A stretch of DNA of 64,000 nucleotides from Propionivibrio sp. (GCA_029975435.1 JARKPC010000011.1:1-64000); one strand, 5' to 3'; numbered from the stretch's first letter, positions 1-12,057 are shown. Program-made: numbers and translations. Notes: a model not told the origin generated them from the letters alone.

Positions 1-623
1 TAGGCTTCGAAGCGCTTCGGGGTGTCGTCGCCGAACCAGCCCTCGACGTGGCCGTCGATGGAAATGCCGTTGTCGTCATAAAGCGCGATCAGCTTGGACA
101 GCTTCCAGACGCCGGCCAGCGAGCAGGCTTCATGCGAGATGCCTTCCATCATGCAGCCGTCGCCGAGGAAGGTGTAGGTGTAGTGGTCGACGATGGCATG
201 GCCGTCGCGATTGAATTCGGCGGCCAGTAGTTTCTCCGCCAGGGCCATGCCCACGGCATTGCTGATACCCTGGCCGAGCGGACCGGTGGTGGTCTCTACG
301 CCGGGCGTGTGGCCGACCTCGGGGTGGCCGGGAGTCTTGCTGTGCAGCTGGCGGAATTTCTTCAACTCGTCGAGCGGCAGGTCGTAGCCGGTCAGGTTGA
401 GAAGCGAGTAGATCAGCATCGACGCGTGTCCGTTGGACAGCACGAAGCGGTCGCGGTCGGCCCACTTGGGATCGGCCGGGTTGTGTTTCAGGTGACGATT
501 CCACAACGCGACGGACATTTCCGCCATGCCCATCGGAGCGCCCGGATGCCCGGAGTTGGCTGCCTGTACACCGTCCATGGCGAGAACGCGGATAGCGTTT
601 GCCAGCGAAGCCTGAGAGATCAT
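1..623 (-). CDS. tkt: transketolase, N-terminal part (runs off window)
   Basis: Thiamine-diphosphate enzyme of the pentose phosphate/Calvin pathways, moving two-carbon units between sugar phosphates. About 207 codons are visible and the frame stays open to base 1, so the C-terminal two thirds lie outside. The start is ATG at 621-623 ([12 protein letters not shown]), preceded by AGGAG nine bases upstream. Family hallmarks are visible: the [14 protein letters not shown] segment near residue 22, [32 protein letters not shown], and the ThDP/metal motif region [15 protein letters not shown]. Its own promoter should lie in 624-755. Transcribed in the same direction as the HAD phosphatase, with a 132-base gap. 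Confidence 0.95.
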   Translation of the reverse strand, partial: MISQASLANAIRVLAMDGVQAANSGHPGAPMGMAEMSVALWNRHLKHNPADPKWADRDRFVLSNGHASMLIYSLLNLTGYDLPLDELKKFRQLHSKTPGHPEVGHTPGVETTTGPLGQGISNAVGMALAEKLLAAEFNRDGHAIVDHYTYTFLGDGCMMEGISHEACSLAGVWKLSKLIALYDDNGISIDGHVEGWFGDDTPKRFEA

Positions 624-755
624 GAGTGATTACTCCTGAAACAAGAAATGAACAGTCCGGATTGCCGAACTTTCTGACCCCTTGAGGGGCCGGGTCAACC
701 CGGGAAACGATGTGCTGCGAGGTGCTGTACAAAAGTATTTCATTTTATCCAAATG

Positions 756-1583
756 TTAGCCTGCTGTCAGCACAAAACGATGCAGCACCTCGGCGATGCC
801 GTCGCTGTCGTTGGTGCCGGTAACCCAGTCGGCGCACTCGCGCACCTCCGCGTGGCTGTTGCCCATGGCGACACCGAGTCCGGCCAGCTTCAGCATTTCC
901 CGGTCGTTGTCCTGGTCGCCAAAGGCGATCACTTCCTGCGGCCGGATGCCTTGTTGTGCAATGTACTCCGCAAGCCGTTGGCCCTTGCTGTTGCCTGCGC
1001 GGGAGACGTCGGCGCGGGCGCGCGACGAGCGGACGCAGGTGAATCCGGGATGTCCACCGATGGCCTGTTCGCAGGCCGTCAATGCCGCAGGGTCGTCGCT
1101 GGCGAGCAGGAATTTCCAGATTGCGGCAGCCTCGTCGATCAGTCGGTCGAACGAAGCGACCGGTTCGACGCGGGGGCGCACGCTTTCCGGCAGCGTTGCT
1201 CCCCAACGGCGCATGCCCGCGAGGTGGGGCGCGTCGGTCTCGTAGGTCATCGCTTCGTCGACATATACCCCGACGTGTACCGGGTGTTCGCGGACGATGG
1301 CCAGCAGTTCCTGCGCTTCCTTCTGCGTCAGCGGGTTGCCGGCCAGCGGTCGGCGCTGCCGGAAGTCATAGACATAGGTTCCGTTGCAGCAAATGGCCGG
1401 CAACTCGAGGCCGAGCTGGTGCCAGTAGGCACGTGCGGCCGTGTGGTGCCGGCCGGTGACGATCATCACCTGCACACCTTGTTCGCGGACGCGCTGCAAG
1501 GCGTCGATGGTCCTGTGGCGGATCTGCAGCGAACTGTCGAGCAGGGTGCCGTCCAGATCCAGCGCAACCAGGCGGTACTTCAT
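756..1583 (-). CDS. ybhA: HAD-type phosphatase, YbhA/Cof family (pyridoxal phosphate phosphatase)
   Basis: 275 aa, close in length and sequence pattern to E. coli YbhA, a Cof-type haloacid dehalogenase phosphatase acting on pyridoxal phosphate and some sugar phosphates. Motif I, DLDGTLLD, starts at residue 9; the TGRHH segment (motif II region) and PAICCNGTYVYDF follow, and the C-terminal FGDQDNDREMLKLAGLGVAMGNS gives motifs III/IV. The match to YbhA in the TGRHH and AICCNGTY segments is stronger than to other Cof paralogs. The ATG start at 1583 sits directly before motif I. It is divergent from the iron alcohol dehydrogenase; the 1584-1762 gap must hold both promoters. Confidence 0.85.
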   Translation of the reverse strand: MKYRLVALDLDGTLLDSSLQIRHRTIDALQRVREQGVQVMIVTGRHHTAARAYWHQLGLELPAICCNGTYVYDFRQRRPLAGNPLTQKEAQELLAIVREHPVHVGVYVDEAMTYETDAPHLAGMRRWGATLPESVRPRVEPVASFDRLIDEAAAIWKFLLASDDPAALTACEQAIGGHPGFTCVRSSRARADVSRAGNSKGQRLAEYIAQQGIRPQEVIAFGDQDNDREMLKLAGLGVAMGNSHAEVRECADWVTGTNDSDGIAEVLHRFVLTAG

Positions 1584-1762
1584 GGGGACTCCGGGAATTT
1601 TGCGGTTGATGCACTATGCTGAATCGTGAGGGGAGCAGCCAACCTGGACCGCAGGCACGACCGGCACGGAATGAATTTTTCGGACAGTTGCCGCTCTCAG
1701 GTGTTTCGCAAGTGGATGCAAGTATAACGGGAACCTGTCTGTCAAAAAATCGCGAGGGTGAC

Positions 1763-2920
1763 ATGTCTCTCTACGAAATGCGCAAGTTCGTCGCGCCCGA
1801 ATTCATCTTCGGCGTCGGATCGCGGCGGCGCGTGGGTTTCTACGCCAGGAACATGATGGCGCGGCGGGTGCTGATCGTCAGCGATTCCGGCGTGGACAAA
1901 GCCGGCTGGCTCGCTGCCCTGCGCAGCGATCTGGACGAAGCCGGGATAGCCTCCGTGGTGTTCACGGCGCTGACGCCCAACCCGAAGGACCATGAAGTCA
2001 TGGCCGGCGCGCAGCTTTACGCCAAGGAGCATTGCGACGTGATCATCGCGCTCGGCGGCGGCAGCGCCATCGACTGCGCCAAGGGTATCGGCATCGTCCA
2101 TACCAACGGCCGGGACATCGGCGAGTTCGAGGGCATCGACCGCGTCGAGGTGCCGGGGCCGCCGCTGCTGTGCCTGCCGACCACGTCCGGGTCGTCGGCC
2201 GATATCTCGCAGTTCTGCATCATCGTCGATTCGCCCGGTCGCTACAAAATGGCCATCATCAGCAAGACCGTGGTGCCGGACGTGGCGCTGGTCGATCCGG
2301 AAATGACCACGACCATGGATCCTTACCTGACGGCGTGCACCGGCATTGATGCGCTGACCCATGCCATCGAGGCGTATGTGTCCACGGCCAGTTCCCCGGT
2401 CGTCGACGTGCATGCGCTGGCGGCGATCCGCCTGATCTGGGAGAACATCGAGAAAGCGGTATCCCACCCGGACGATCTGGCGGCAAGGGAAAACATGTCG
2501 CTGGCCAGCCTGCAGGCCGGGCTGGCGTTCTCCAATGCCAGCCTGGGCGCGGTGCATGCTTTGGCGCACTCGCTCGGAGGCTTCCTCGATATGCCGCACG
2601 GCGAATGCAACGCACTCCTGCTCGAACACGTGGTCCGCTTCAATTTCCCCTCGGCGGCGGATCGGTACCGCATGGTTGCCAGGCAGATCGGCATCGACAC
2701 GCAGGGCATGACGGAGCACGAATGCTCTCGGCGGGTTGTCGATGCTCTCGCCCGATTGCGCGCCAGCGTCGGCATTGCCGGTGGTCTGGCGGATCGCGGT
2801 GTCCATGCTGCGGATGTCGCGGAGCTGGCCGTGCATGCCGTCAAGGATGCGTGCATTTTCACCAATCCGAGGCGGGTGAATCTGGATGATGCAAAGGCGA
2901 TCTATGGCGAAGCCATCTGA
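1763..2920 (+). CDS. ercA: iron-containing alcohol dehydrogenase, ErcA-like
   Basis: 385 aa group III Fe-dependent alcohol dehydrogenase fold. The start is ATG at 1763 with GAGGGTG just upstream; the longer reading frame from 1616 lacks support. Nucleotide-binding GGGSAIDCAKG lies near residue 95. Metal ligands typical of the family are visible: D and H in GIDALTHAIEAY, then H in VHALAHSLGG and H in MPHGECNALLLEH. The TTSGSSADISQFC segment resembles the ErcA subgroup, linked in pseudomonads to regulation of ethanol/PQQ oxidation rather than bulk catalysis. It overlaps the following PAS-GGDEF-EAL gene by 17 bases, which supports a signalling role (inference). A catalytic butanol- or propanediol-type dehydrogenase is the alternative. 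Confidence 0.85.
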   Translation: MSLYEMRKFVAPEFIFGVGSRRRVGFYARNMMARRVLIVSDSGVDKAGWLAALRSDLDEAGIASVVFTALTPNPKDHEVMAGAQLYAKEHCDVIIALGGGSAIDCAKGIGIVHTNGRDIGEFEGIDRVEVPGPPLLCLPTTSGSSADISQFCIIVDSPGRYKMAIISKTVVPDVALVDPEMTTTMDPYLTACTGIDALTHAIEAYVSTASSPVVDVHALAAIRLIWENIEKAVSHPDDLAARENMSLASLQAGLAFSNASLGAVHALAHSLGGFLDMPHGECNALLLEHVVRFNFPSAADRYRMVARQIGIDTQGMTEHECSRRVVDALARLRASVGIAGGLADRGVHAADVAELAVHAVKDACIFTNPRRVNLDDAKAIYGEAI

Positions 2921-5066
2921 CACCGAGGACTGGGATGAGCGCAAGGACCGGATTATCGGCCTCGGCGAGCGCTCGTTCCGCAAGAGCTACTACCCTCAGC
3001 TGCGCGAGAACCTCGACCGCCTGGAGCGGTTCCGCACCTTGCTGGACCGCACGACCGACTGCGTGGTTCTGGTGGCCCTGCCCGAAGGGACGATCTCCGA
3101 TGCCAACGCAGCGCTCGGAATCCTGGTTGGCGAGCCTACCGATGCGTTGATCGGCCGGCCGTTCGTATCCCTGGGGCTGGGCGATGCGGCCGACGTTCTC
3201 GAAACGTTGCGCCGGGAGACTGGAGATAAGGCTGAATCAGGCGATATTCCGGCGCACTCCGACGTGACCGAATTTCACCGGGACGGAGGCTCGATCTGGC
3301 TTGATCTGTCCTACCGGCTGGCCGTGCTCGACGGGCGCAACTACGGGGTGATCGTCGGCCGCGACGTGACCGAGCGGAAGCTGGCGCAGGAAATGGCGGA
3401 CGCGCTTCTGGCCGAGAAGGAAGCCTTGCTGGATAACGCGCTGGTGGGCATCGCCATGGCTCGCCAACGCAAGATCGTTTCCTGCAATCGGCGCTTCGAG
3501 GAGATTTTCGGTTATCCGCCGGGTGGACTGATCGGTAAGTCGTCGCGGGTGCTCTACGCCAGCGACGAGGACTTCAAAGCGCTGGGAGCCGAGGCCTATG
3601 CGTGTATGAACCTTGGCCGCAATTATTCCGCCACGCACCTGATGGCGCGCGCGGACGGCAGTACTTTCTGGGGGGAACTGGCGGGCAGGAGCATCGATCC
3701 GGCGCGTCCCGACGAGGGCAGCATCTGGATATTCTCTGACATCACCGAGCGCAAGCAGGCGGAAGACCGGGCGGAGTTCCTCTCCTATCACGATGCGCTG
3801 ACCGGTTTGCCCAATCAGTCGCTGCTCAAGGACCGTCTGCAGCAGGCGGTTGCCTTCTCCCACAGTACCGGCACCAAGCTGGCATTGATGGTCATCGACC
3901 TCGACCGCTTCAAGACGATTAACGACTTCCTCGGGCATAACGCGGGAGACCGTCTGCTCGTCGAGGTGGCGGGGCGTCTGTCACGGCACATGCGGAGCAC
4001 CGATACGCTGAGCCGACAAGGTGGCGATGAATTCAACCTGCTGCTCACCAATCTCGCCGAGCCCGATGCCATTGTCACGTTCCTCGGGGAACTGATGGAA
4101 GGGGTGCAGGAGCCGTTCCGCGTGGAAGGCCAGGAGCTGACGGTCTCCGCTTCCGTGGGTATTGCCATCTACCCGGAGGATGGCGTCGACTTCGAGACCT
4201 TGCTGAAGAAGGCCGACATGGCTATGTACCAGGCCAAGGATGCCGGCCGCAACGCCTACCGCTTCTTCAATCAGGAAATGAACGAAGACGCCGTCGAGCA
4301 GATCACCATGCATGCGGGTCTGTGGCGGGCGCTCGAGGCGGGACAGTTCGTCCTGTATTTCCAGCCCCTGTTCGAAATTCCGAGCGGGCGGTTGATCGGC
4401 GCCGAGGCGCTGATCCGCTGGAACCATCCGGACCTCGGGCTGGTATCGCCGGGGCGCTTCATTCCGGTGGCCGAAGAGAGCGGGCTGATCGTCCAGATCG
4501 GCGACTGGGTGCTGCAGGAGGCGTGTCGGGAGGCCATGAAATGGCGCGGCGCAGGCCATCCGGAGCTGGTTGTCGCAGTCAACCTTTCGGCCGTGCAGTT
4601 CAAGCGCGGCGATATCGAGCAGTCGATTGCCCGTGCGCTCGAGGAAACCGGCCTCGATCCGGAGCATCTGGAGCTTGAACTGACCGAATCGATCCTGATC
4701 CGCGACAGCGAGAACGTGCTTTCTTCCGTCAAGCAGTTGAAGCACATGGGCATCAAGCTCTCGATCGACGATTTCGGCACGGGATATTCAAGCCTTTCCT
4801 ATCTCAAGCGTTTCGAGGTGGACAAGCTCAAGATTGACCAGACCTTCGTTCGCGACCTGATGGACAACACGGAAGACGCCGCGATCGTGCGCGCCATCGT
4901 GCAGATGGCGCACAGCCTGGGTCTGCGCACCATTGCCGAAGGCGTGGAATCCCAGCGGGTGCTGGATGTCCTGAGGGGCTACGGTTGCGACGAAGTGCAG
5001 GGATTCCACTGCGGACGCCCGATGCCGGCGGATGCTTTCATGGAATTCATCGCCGGCCGGAGGTGA
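2904..5066 (+). CDS. PAS-PAS-GGDEF-EAL cyclic-di-GMP signalling protein
   Basis: 720 aa soluble protein with no membrane segment. Order: N-terminal basic segment with RSFRKSYYPQL (residues 23-33) and a short coiled coil, PAS 1 (about 45-155), PAS 2 (about 170-285), GGDEF (about 293-455) and EAL (about 465-715). The active site GGDEF is intact at 373-377, with an RxxD inhibitory site at 364-367 spaced exactly five residues ahead. EAL is intact at 501-503 and DDFGTGYSS at 622-630, so both cyclase and phosphodiesterase activities are possible. The start at 2904 (AAAGG upstream) lies inside the end of the ErcA-like gene; an in-frame ATG at 2886 is also possible. The two genes are probably translationally coupled. 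Confidence 0.93.
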   Translation: MAKPSDTEDWDERKDRIIGLGERSFRKSYYPQLRENLDRLERFRTLLDRTTDCVVLVALPEGTISDANAALGILVGEPTDALIGRPFVSLGLGDAADVLETLRRETGDKAESGDIPAHSDVTEFHRDGGSIWLDLSYRLAVLDGRNYGVIVGRDVTERKLAQEMADALLAEKEALLDNALVGIAMARQRKIVSCNRRFEEIFGYPPGGLIGKSSRVLYASDEDFKALGAEAYACMNLGRNYSATHLMARADGSTFWGELAGRSIDPARPDEGSIWIFSDITERKQAEDRAEFLSYHDALTGLPNQSLLKDRLQQAVAFSHSTGTKLALMVIDLDRFKTINDFLGHNAGDRLLVEVAGRLSRHMRSTDTLSRQGGDEFNLLLTNLAEPDAIVTFLGELMEGVQEPFRVEGQELTVSASVGIAIYPEDGVDFETLLKKADMAMYQAKDAGRNAYRFFNQEMNEDAVEQITMHAGLWRALEAGQFVLYFQPLFEIPSGRLIGAEALIRWNHPDLGLVSPGRFIPVAEESGLIVQIGDWVLQEACREAMKWRGAGHPELVVAVNLSAVQFKRGDIEQSIARALEETGLDPEHLELELTESILIRDSENVLSSVKQLKHMGIKLSIDDFGTGYSSLSYLKRFEVDKLKIDQTFVRDLMDNTEDAAIVRAIVQMAHSLGLRTIAEGVESQRVLDVLRGYGCDEVQGFHCGRPMPADAFMEFIAGRR

Positions 5067-5076
5067 CGCCGCATCG

Positions 5077-7253
5077 TCATTTTGCCGGCGCCAGCAAGAT
5101 CGCCGCCAGTGGCGGCAGCGTCAGCGCCAGCGAATGCGGCCGGTTCATCCAGGGCTTTTCTTCCGCCGCCAGTAGTTCCGGGCCGTTGCCCGTGTCGCTC
5201 CCGCCGTAGATCGCCGCGTCGGTGTTCAGCACCTCGCGGTAGGCTCCGCCCGTCGGCACGCCGATGCGGTAGCCGTGGCGCGGCACCGGCGTCAGATTGA
5301 GCACCACCACCATCAGTTCGTCGTCGTCACCCTTGCGCAGGTAGCTGATCACGGATTGCTGGGCATCGTGACAGTCGATCCATTCGAAGCCCTTCCAGTC
5401 GAACTCGTTCCGGTACAGGGCCGGTTTGTTGCCGTAGAGATGGTTCAAGTCCCGGACCAGCCGCTGTATGCCCTGGTGCAGCGGATACTCCAGCACGTAC
5501 CAGTCGAGCACGCCGGTACTGTCCCACTCCTTGCCCTGGCCGAACTCGGTGCCCATGAACAGCAGCTTCTTTCCGGGATGGGTGAACTGATAGGCGTACA
5601 GTGCGCGCAGGTTGGCATGCCGCTGCCATTCGTCGCCGGGCATCCGGTGCAGCATCGACTGCTTGCCGTGCACTACCTCGTCGTGCGAGAAGGGCAGCAT
5701 GAAATTCTCGGTGAAGCAGTACAGCATGCTGAAGGTCAGCATGCCGTGGTGATACTGGCGATGGATCGGCTCCTGCGCCATGTAGCGCAGGGTGTCATTC
5801 ATCCAGCCCATGTTCCACTTGATGTCGAAACCGAGGCCGCCGACGTAGGTGGGGCGGCTCACTTGCGGCCACGAGGTTGATTCCTCGGCGATCATCAGCA
5901 CGCCCGGGCACTGCTGGTGAACGGCTACGTTGAGTTCCCGGATGAACTCGATGGCCAACAGGTTTTCGCGCCCGCCGTGCTCGTTGGGAATCCATTCGCC
6001 TTCCTCGCGCGAATAATCGAGGTAGAGCATGGAGGCCACGGCGTCGACGCGCAGGCCGTCGATGTGCATTTCCTCGAGCCAGTAGATCGCGCTCGACAGC
6101 AGGAAACTCTTCACTTCATTGCGCCCGAAGTTGAAGATCAGGGTCGACCAGTCCTTGTGTTCGCCGAGGCGCGGGTCGGCGTGCTCGTAGAGCGGGGTGC
6201 CGTCGAAGCGCGCCAGTCCGTGCGCGTCCTTGGGGAAGTGGGCGGGCACCCAGTCGAGCAGCACGCCGATGCCGTTCCGGTGGCAGTGATCGACGAAATA
6301 ACGGAAATCGTCCGGCTCGCCGAAGCGGCTTGTCGGCGCAAAGTAACCAGTCACCTGGTAGCCCCACGACGGGTCGTAGGGGTGTTCGGTGATCGGCAGC
6401 AGCTCGATGTGGGTGAAGCCCATGTCCAGCGCGTAGTCGACCAGCCGGTGCGCGGCTTCGCGGTAGTCCAGAAATTCGCCTTCCGGACCACGTTGCCACG
6501 AACCGAGGTGCACCTCGTAAACCGACATCGGCCGGTGTTGCCAGTCGTAGTGCTGACGTTGCGTCATCCACTCGCCGTCGCTCCACGCATAGGTGGCCAG
6601 GGACGGAATGACCGACCCGGTACGCGGCCGCAGTTCGTAGCGTTGTCCGTAGGGGTCGGCCTTGAGCAAGATTTCCCCGCTGTCGCGGTTGCGTATCTCG
6701 TACTTGTAGATGTGCCCGGGTTCCAGATCGGGGATGAAGAGTTCCCAGACGCCGCTGCCGCCGCGTACGCGCATCGGGTGACGCCGTCCGTCCCAGTGGT
6801 TGAAGTCGCCGACGACGCTGGCCCGCGCGGCGTTCGGCGCCCACACGGCGAAGAGCACACCGCTCACTCCGTCCGCGGTGTGTTCATGAGCGCCGAGAAA
6901 ACTGCAGGCGTGGCGGTGGCGGCCCTCGGCGAAGAGATGCAGGTCGAGGTCGCCGACCTGCGGCAGAAATGTGTACGGGTCACGCGCGATGTGTTCGCGC
7001 TGGTATTCGTCTCGCCACAGCAGGCTGTAGTGCAGCGGCAGGTCGCGCCCGTCGCCGCGCCATTCGAAGTGATCGCTGTCCGGCAGTCGGCGCATGACCC
7101 GTTCGCCTTCGGCGACGCGCACTTCACGCGCACCGGGAAGAAAGGCGCGCAGAACCACGCCGTCGCCATCGGGATGGCGGCCGAGAACGGCGAATGGATC
7201 GTGATGGTTGGCGTCGGCGATCCGCTTCAATTCGCTGCCGAGAGGGTCGTTTT

Positions 7254-7257
<4 letters not shown>
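5077..7257 (-). CDS. glgB: 1,4-alpha-glucan branching enzyme
   Basis: 726 aa GH13 enzyme creating alpha-1,6 branches in glycogen. N-terminal CBM48-type modules precede the barrel. Catalytic residues fall exactly where E. coli GlgB has them: nucleophile D405 in [12 protein letters not shown] and acid/base E458 in MIAEES, with the [10 protein letters not shown] transition-state aspartate later. The start ATG at 7257 overlaps the glgX stop as ATGA, so the two are translationally coupled. It converges on the GGDEF-EAL gene with a ten-base gap and no visible terminator. No glycogen synthase or ADP-glucose pyrophosphorylase lies in the window. Confidence 0.98.
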
Positions 7258-9458
<2,201 letters not shown>

Positions 9459-9745
9459 GGTCTGCTCTCCAGTGCGATGAAGGGGATGGTCCAGGGTGTA
9501 TCGACCGTCAGACTACGCGAAGGGTTCGGCCCATGAACGCCTGGTGCCAATGCGAAATGCGCTCGCAGAACGGAGCCGCCTCGACAGCTTGCCACTGTCA
9601 GGTGACATTTTGAATACGGGATTTCACTGACGGGGCGGCGAAAGGGCGCCCATGATGCGATGCGGTGGTCGTGCTCGGGGTCAGGCGGCAACAGCGGCGC
9701 GCAAGCCATGCTGCCGTTAGCTGCGTTGTCACGGCTGCAAATGAA
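9459..9745. other. intergenic region upstream of glgX
   Basis: About 290 bases between the glgX start and the tRNA terminator. An 84-codon frame on the minus strand (9455-9709) touches the glgX start, but its composition (Pro, Arg, Ser rich, no ribosome site) looks non-coding. I see no convincing promoter, repeat or RNA here. Confidence 0.5.
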
Positions 9746-9773
9746 AAAGGCCTGTGCCTAAGCACAAGCCTTT
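9746..9773 (-). terminator. rho-independent terminator of the tRNA-Lys operon
   Basis: On the minus strand, AAAGGCTTGTGC, a short loop, then GCACAGGCCTTT followed by TT. It lies just after the 3' end of tRNA-Lys(CTT). The A-tract on the other flank may let it work in both directions. Confidence 0.85.
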
Positions 9774-9780
9774 GAATTCG

Positions 9781-9856
9781 TGGTAGGGCGTGTAGGGATC
9801 GAACCTACGACAAACGGATTAAGAGTCCGCTGCTCTACCAACTGAGCTAACGCCCC
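9781..9856 (-). tRNA. tRNA-Lys (anticodon CTT)
   Basis: 76 nt cloverleaf with encoded CCA. The acceptor stem GGGGCGT pairs with ACGCCCT (G1-U72 wobble), D-arm TAGCTCAG, anticodon loop CTCTTAA giving CTT, and T-arm GGTTCGATCC. Downstream member of a two-tRNA lysine operon, 42 bases from the other copy. Confidence 0.97.
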
Positions 9857-9898
9857 ACGAAATTGTGGTCGGTAGTCTATCACACCGACCGGGTGTCC

Positions 9899-9974
9899 TG
9901 GTAGGTCGGGGGAGATTCGAACTCCCGACCAACGGATTAAAAGTCCGCTGCTCTACCGACTGAGCTACCGACCC
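9899..9974 (-). tRNA. tRNA-Lys (anticodon TTT)
   Basis: 76 nt cloverleaf with encoded CCA. The acceptor stem GGGTCGG pairs with CCGACCT, anticodon loop CTTTTAA gives TTT, T-arm GAGTTCGAATC. First tRNA after the consensus promoter at 9993-10021. Together the pair reads both lysine codons. Confidence 0.97.
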
Positions 9975-9992
9975 AAAAAACAGGAACCGCGG

Positions 9993-10021
9993 ATTATAGT
10001 GACCGGCCCAATGCCTGTCAA
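9993..10021 (-). promoter_or_regulatory. consensus sigma70 promoter for the tRNA-Lys operon
   Basis: Minus strand TTGACA, 17-base spacer, TATAAT: both hexamers are perfect. The predicted start is near 9986, about 12 bases before the tRNA. A GC-rich discriminator (CCGCGG) follows the -10, typical of stringently controlled stable-RNA promoters. Confidence 0.9.
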
Positions 10022-10044
10022 CGCGCGGAGTATTCCGGTAGTTG

Positions 10045-10749
10045 TTACGCCGAGTTGGCGTACGGGGTTGGGTCGGCTACGCCGGCTGCCGCGAATCCTT
10101 CCTGGCGGAGGCGGCACGAATCGCAGGCGCCGCAGGCGCGGCCTTGATCATCGGCCTGGTAGCAGGAGATGGTGATGCCGTAATCAACTCCGAGGGCGCT
10201 GCCCTTGCGGATGATTTCGGCCTTGGTCAGGTCGATGAGCGGGGCGTGGATGGTCATGCGGTTTCCTTCGACGCCGGCCTTTGTTGCCAGGTTGGCCAGG
10301 TTTTCAAAGGCGGCGACGAATTCGGGCCGGCAATCGGGGTAGCCCGAGTAGTCGACGGCGTTGACGCCTACGAAGATGTCGCGGCTCTCCAGTACTTCCG
10401 CCCAGGCCAGTGCCAACGACAGCATGATCGTATTGCGCGCCGGGACGTAGGTGACCGGAATACCCGATCCGACGCCTTCGGTCGGTACCGCGATGTTCTG
10501 GTCGGTCAGTGCCGAGCCGCCGAATGCGGCAAGGTCCAGGCGCAGGACGCGGTGTTCCTTGGCGCCGAGGACGCGCGCCACGCGGGCGGCGGCGTCGAGT
10601 TCGGTGCGGTGGCGCTGGCCGTAGTCGAGCGACAGGCAGTAGCAGTCGAAACCTGCGTCCCGGGCTATGGCGAGGCAGGTGGCGGAGTCGAGGCCGCCGG
10701 AAAGCAGGACGACTGCGCGGCGTGGCGAGGAAGATTCTGGAGTGTTCAT
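10045..10749 (-). CDS. queC: 7-cyano-7-deazaguanine synthase
   Basis: 234 aa PP-loop ATPase that converts 7-carboxy-7-deazaguanine to preQ0 in queuosine synthesis. The P-loop [11 protein letters not shown] is near residue 16 and the zinc-binding cysteine cluster (C in ISCYQA, then CGACDSC) is at the C terminus. The ATG at 10749 gives normal family length. Its pathway partner queE lies at 15927-16586 on the same strand, separated by the opposite-strand liv operon. The tRNA-Lys promoter begins 24 bases beyond its stop. Confidence 0.97.
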   Translation of the reverse strand: MNTPESSSPRRAVVLLSGGLDSATCLAIARDAGFDCYCLSLDYGQRHRTELDAAARVARVLGAKEHRVLRLDLAAFGGSALTDQNIAVPTEGVGSGIPVTYVPARNTIMLSLALAWAEVLESRDIFVGVNAVDYSGYPDCRPEFVAAFENLANLATKAGVEGNRMTIHAPLIDLTKAEIIRKGSALGVDYGITISCYQADDQGRACGACDSCRLRQEGFAAAGVADPTPYANSA

Positions 10750-10884
10750 GGGGCGCGTGTGGCGGGTTTTGCCGGGGAAGGTCCGTAACGGGCTGCATTT
10801 TAACGATTTTTTGGTCGGGACCGTGGGGTGCGTGCGCTACAATCGAACTTCCTTTTTGCCCCCGTTCCGCTCATGGAGAAGAAA

Positions 10885-12057
10885 ATGCGCCTTGCAAAAC
10901 TCGTGCTTGCCCTGGCTGCCGCATCGTGTCTGGGATCGTCCGTCAATGCCGCCGACAAGGTCAAGGTCGGGTTCCTGTCCACCTTGTCCGGGCCGGGCGC
11001 CGGGCTCGGCGTCGATATCCGCGACGGCTTCAACCTGGCCATCAAGCATCAGGGCGGCAAGCTGGGCGGTTTGCCGGCCGAAGTGATCATCGCCGACGAT
11101 CAGCAGAAACCGGAAGTGGCGCAGCAGATCACCGAGAAGTTCCTGAAGAAGGACAAGGTCGATTTTATGACCGGGATCGTTTTTTCCAACATCATGCTGG
11201 CGGCGGGGCAGCCCATCTTCGACAGCAAGACCTTCTTCATCTCGGCCAACGCGGGTCCGTCGCAGTATGCCGGCGACCAGTGCAATCCGTACTTCTTCAA
11301 CGTGGCCTGGCAGAACGACAACCTGCACGAGGCGGTTGGCAAATACGTCAATGACAAAGGCTTCAAGAACGTCGTCCTGGTGGCGCCGAACTATCCCGGC
11401 GGCAAGGATGCGATGGTGGGCTTCAAGCGCTTCTACAAGGGCAAGGTCGGTGAGGAGGTTTATACCAAGCTCGGGCAGCTCGATTATGCTGCTGAACTGA
11501 CGCAGATCCGCTCGCTCAAGCCGGATGCGGTTTTCTTCTTCCTGCCCGGCGGCATGGGCATCAACTTCGTCAAACAATTCGTCGCCGCCGGTTTGTCGGC
11601 CGATACGCAATTATTCGCGCCGGGCTTCTCCGCCGACGAGGACGTGATCAAGGCGGTCGGCGCGCCAATGCTGGGGATGTTCAACTCGTCGCACTGGGCG
11701 CACGACATGCAGAACGCCGAGAACAAGCGTTTCGTGGCCGACTTCCAGAAGGAGTTCGGGCGCCTGCCGTCGCTGTATGCCTCGCAGGGCTACGATGCCG
11801 CGCTGCTGATCGACGCCGCCGTGCGCGACGTCAAGGGCAAGCTGGATGACAAGGAGGCGGTGCGCAAGGCGCTGGAGGCCAAGCGCTTCAAGTCCGTGCG
11901 CGGCGATTTCAAGTTCAACACGAACCACTACCCGGTGCAGGACTACTACCTGCGCGTCATCGGGCGCGACGACCAGGGGCGGATTACCAACAAGACGATC
12001 GGCACGGTATTCTCCAACCATGCCGATGCCTATGTTGCCCAGTGCAAGATGAAGTGA
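10885..12057 (+). CDS. livK: branched-chain amino acid type ABC transporter, periplasmic binding protein
   Basis: 390 aa class I periplasmic binding protein (Leu/Ile/Val, urea or amide type). The start ATG 10885 is chosen because GGAGAAG lies 5-6 bases upstream and the product then begins with a clean signal peptide (MRLAKLVLALAAA..., cleavage probably after NAA or NA near residue 21). The mature N terminus KVKVGFLSTLSGPGAGLG is the family ligand-binding start. First gene of a complete five-gene importer. The true substrate cannot be told from sequence alone. Frames beginning upstream (10828) lack a ribosome site. Confidence 0.93.
   Translation: MRLAKLVLALAAASCLGSSVNAADKVKVGFLSTLSGPGAGLGVDIRDGFNLAIKHQGGKLGGLPAEVIIADDQQKPEVAQQITEKFLKKDKVDFMTGIVFSNIMLAAGQPIFDSKTFFISANAGPSQYAGDQCNPYFFNVAWQNDNLHEAVGKYVNDKGFKNVVLVAPNYPGGKDAMVGFKRFYKGKVGEEVYTKLGQLDYAAELTQIRSLKPDAVFFFLPGGMGINFVKQFVAAGLSADTQLFAPGFSADEDVIKAVGAPMLGMFNSSHWAHDMQNAENKRFVADFQKEFGRLPSLYASQGYDAALLIDAAVRDVKGKLDDKEAVRKALEAKRFKSVRGDFKFNTNHYPVQDYYLRVIGRDDQGRITNKTIGTVFSNHADAYVAQCKMK

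Noticed and set aside
1742-2983. 413-codon frame opposite the ErcA-like gene
   Set aside because: Antisense shadow rich in Arg, His, Asp and Gly; the plus-strand gene has clear metal-binding motifs.
9781-9974. Attachment site or genomic island at the tRNA-Lys pair
   Set aside because: No integrase, no direct repeat of the tRNA 3' end, and normal housekeeping genes on both sides.
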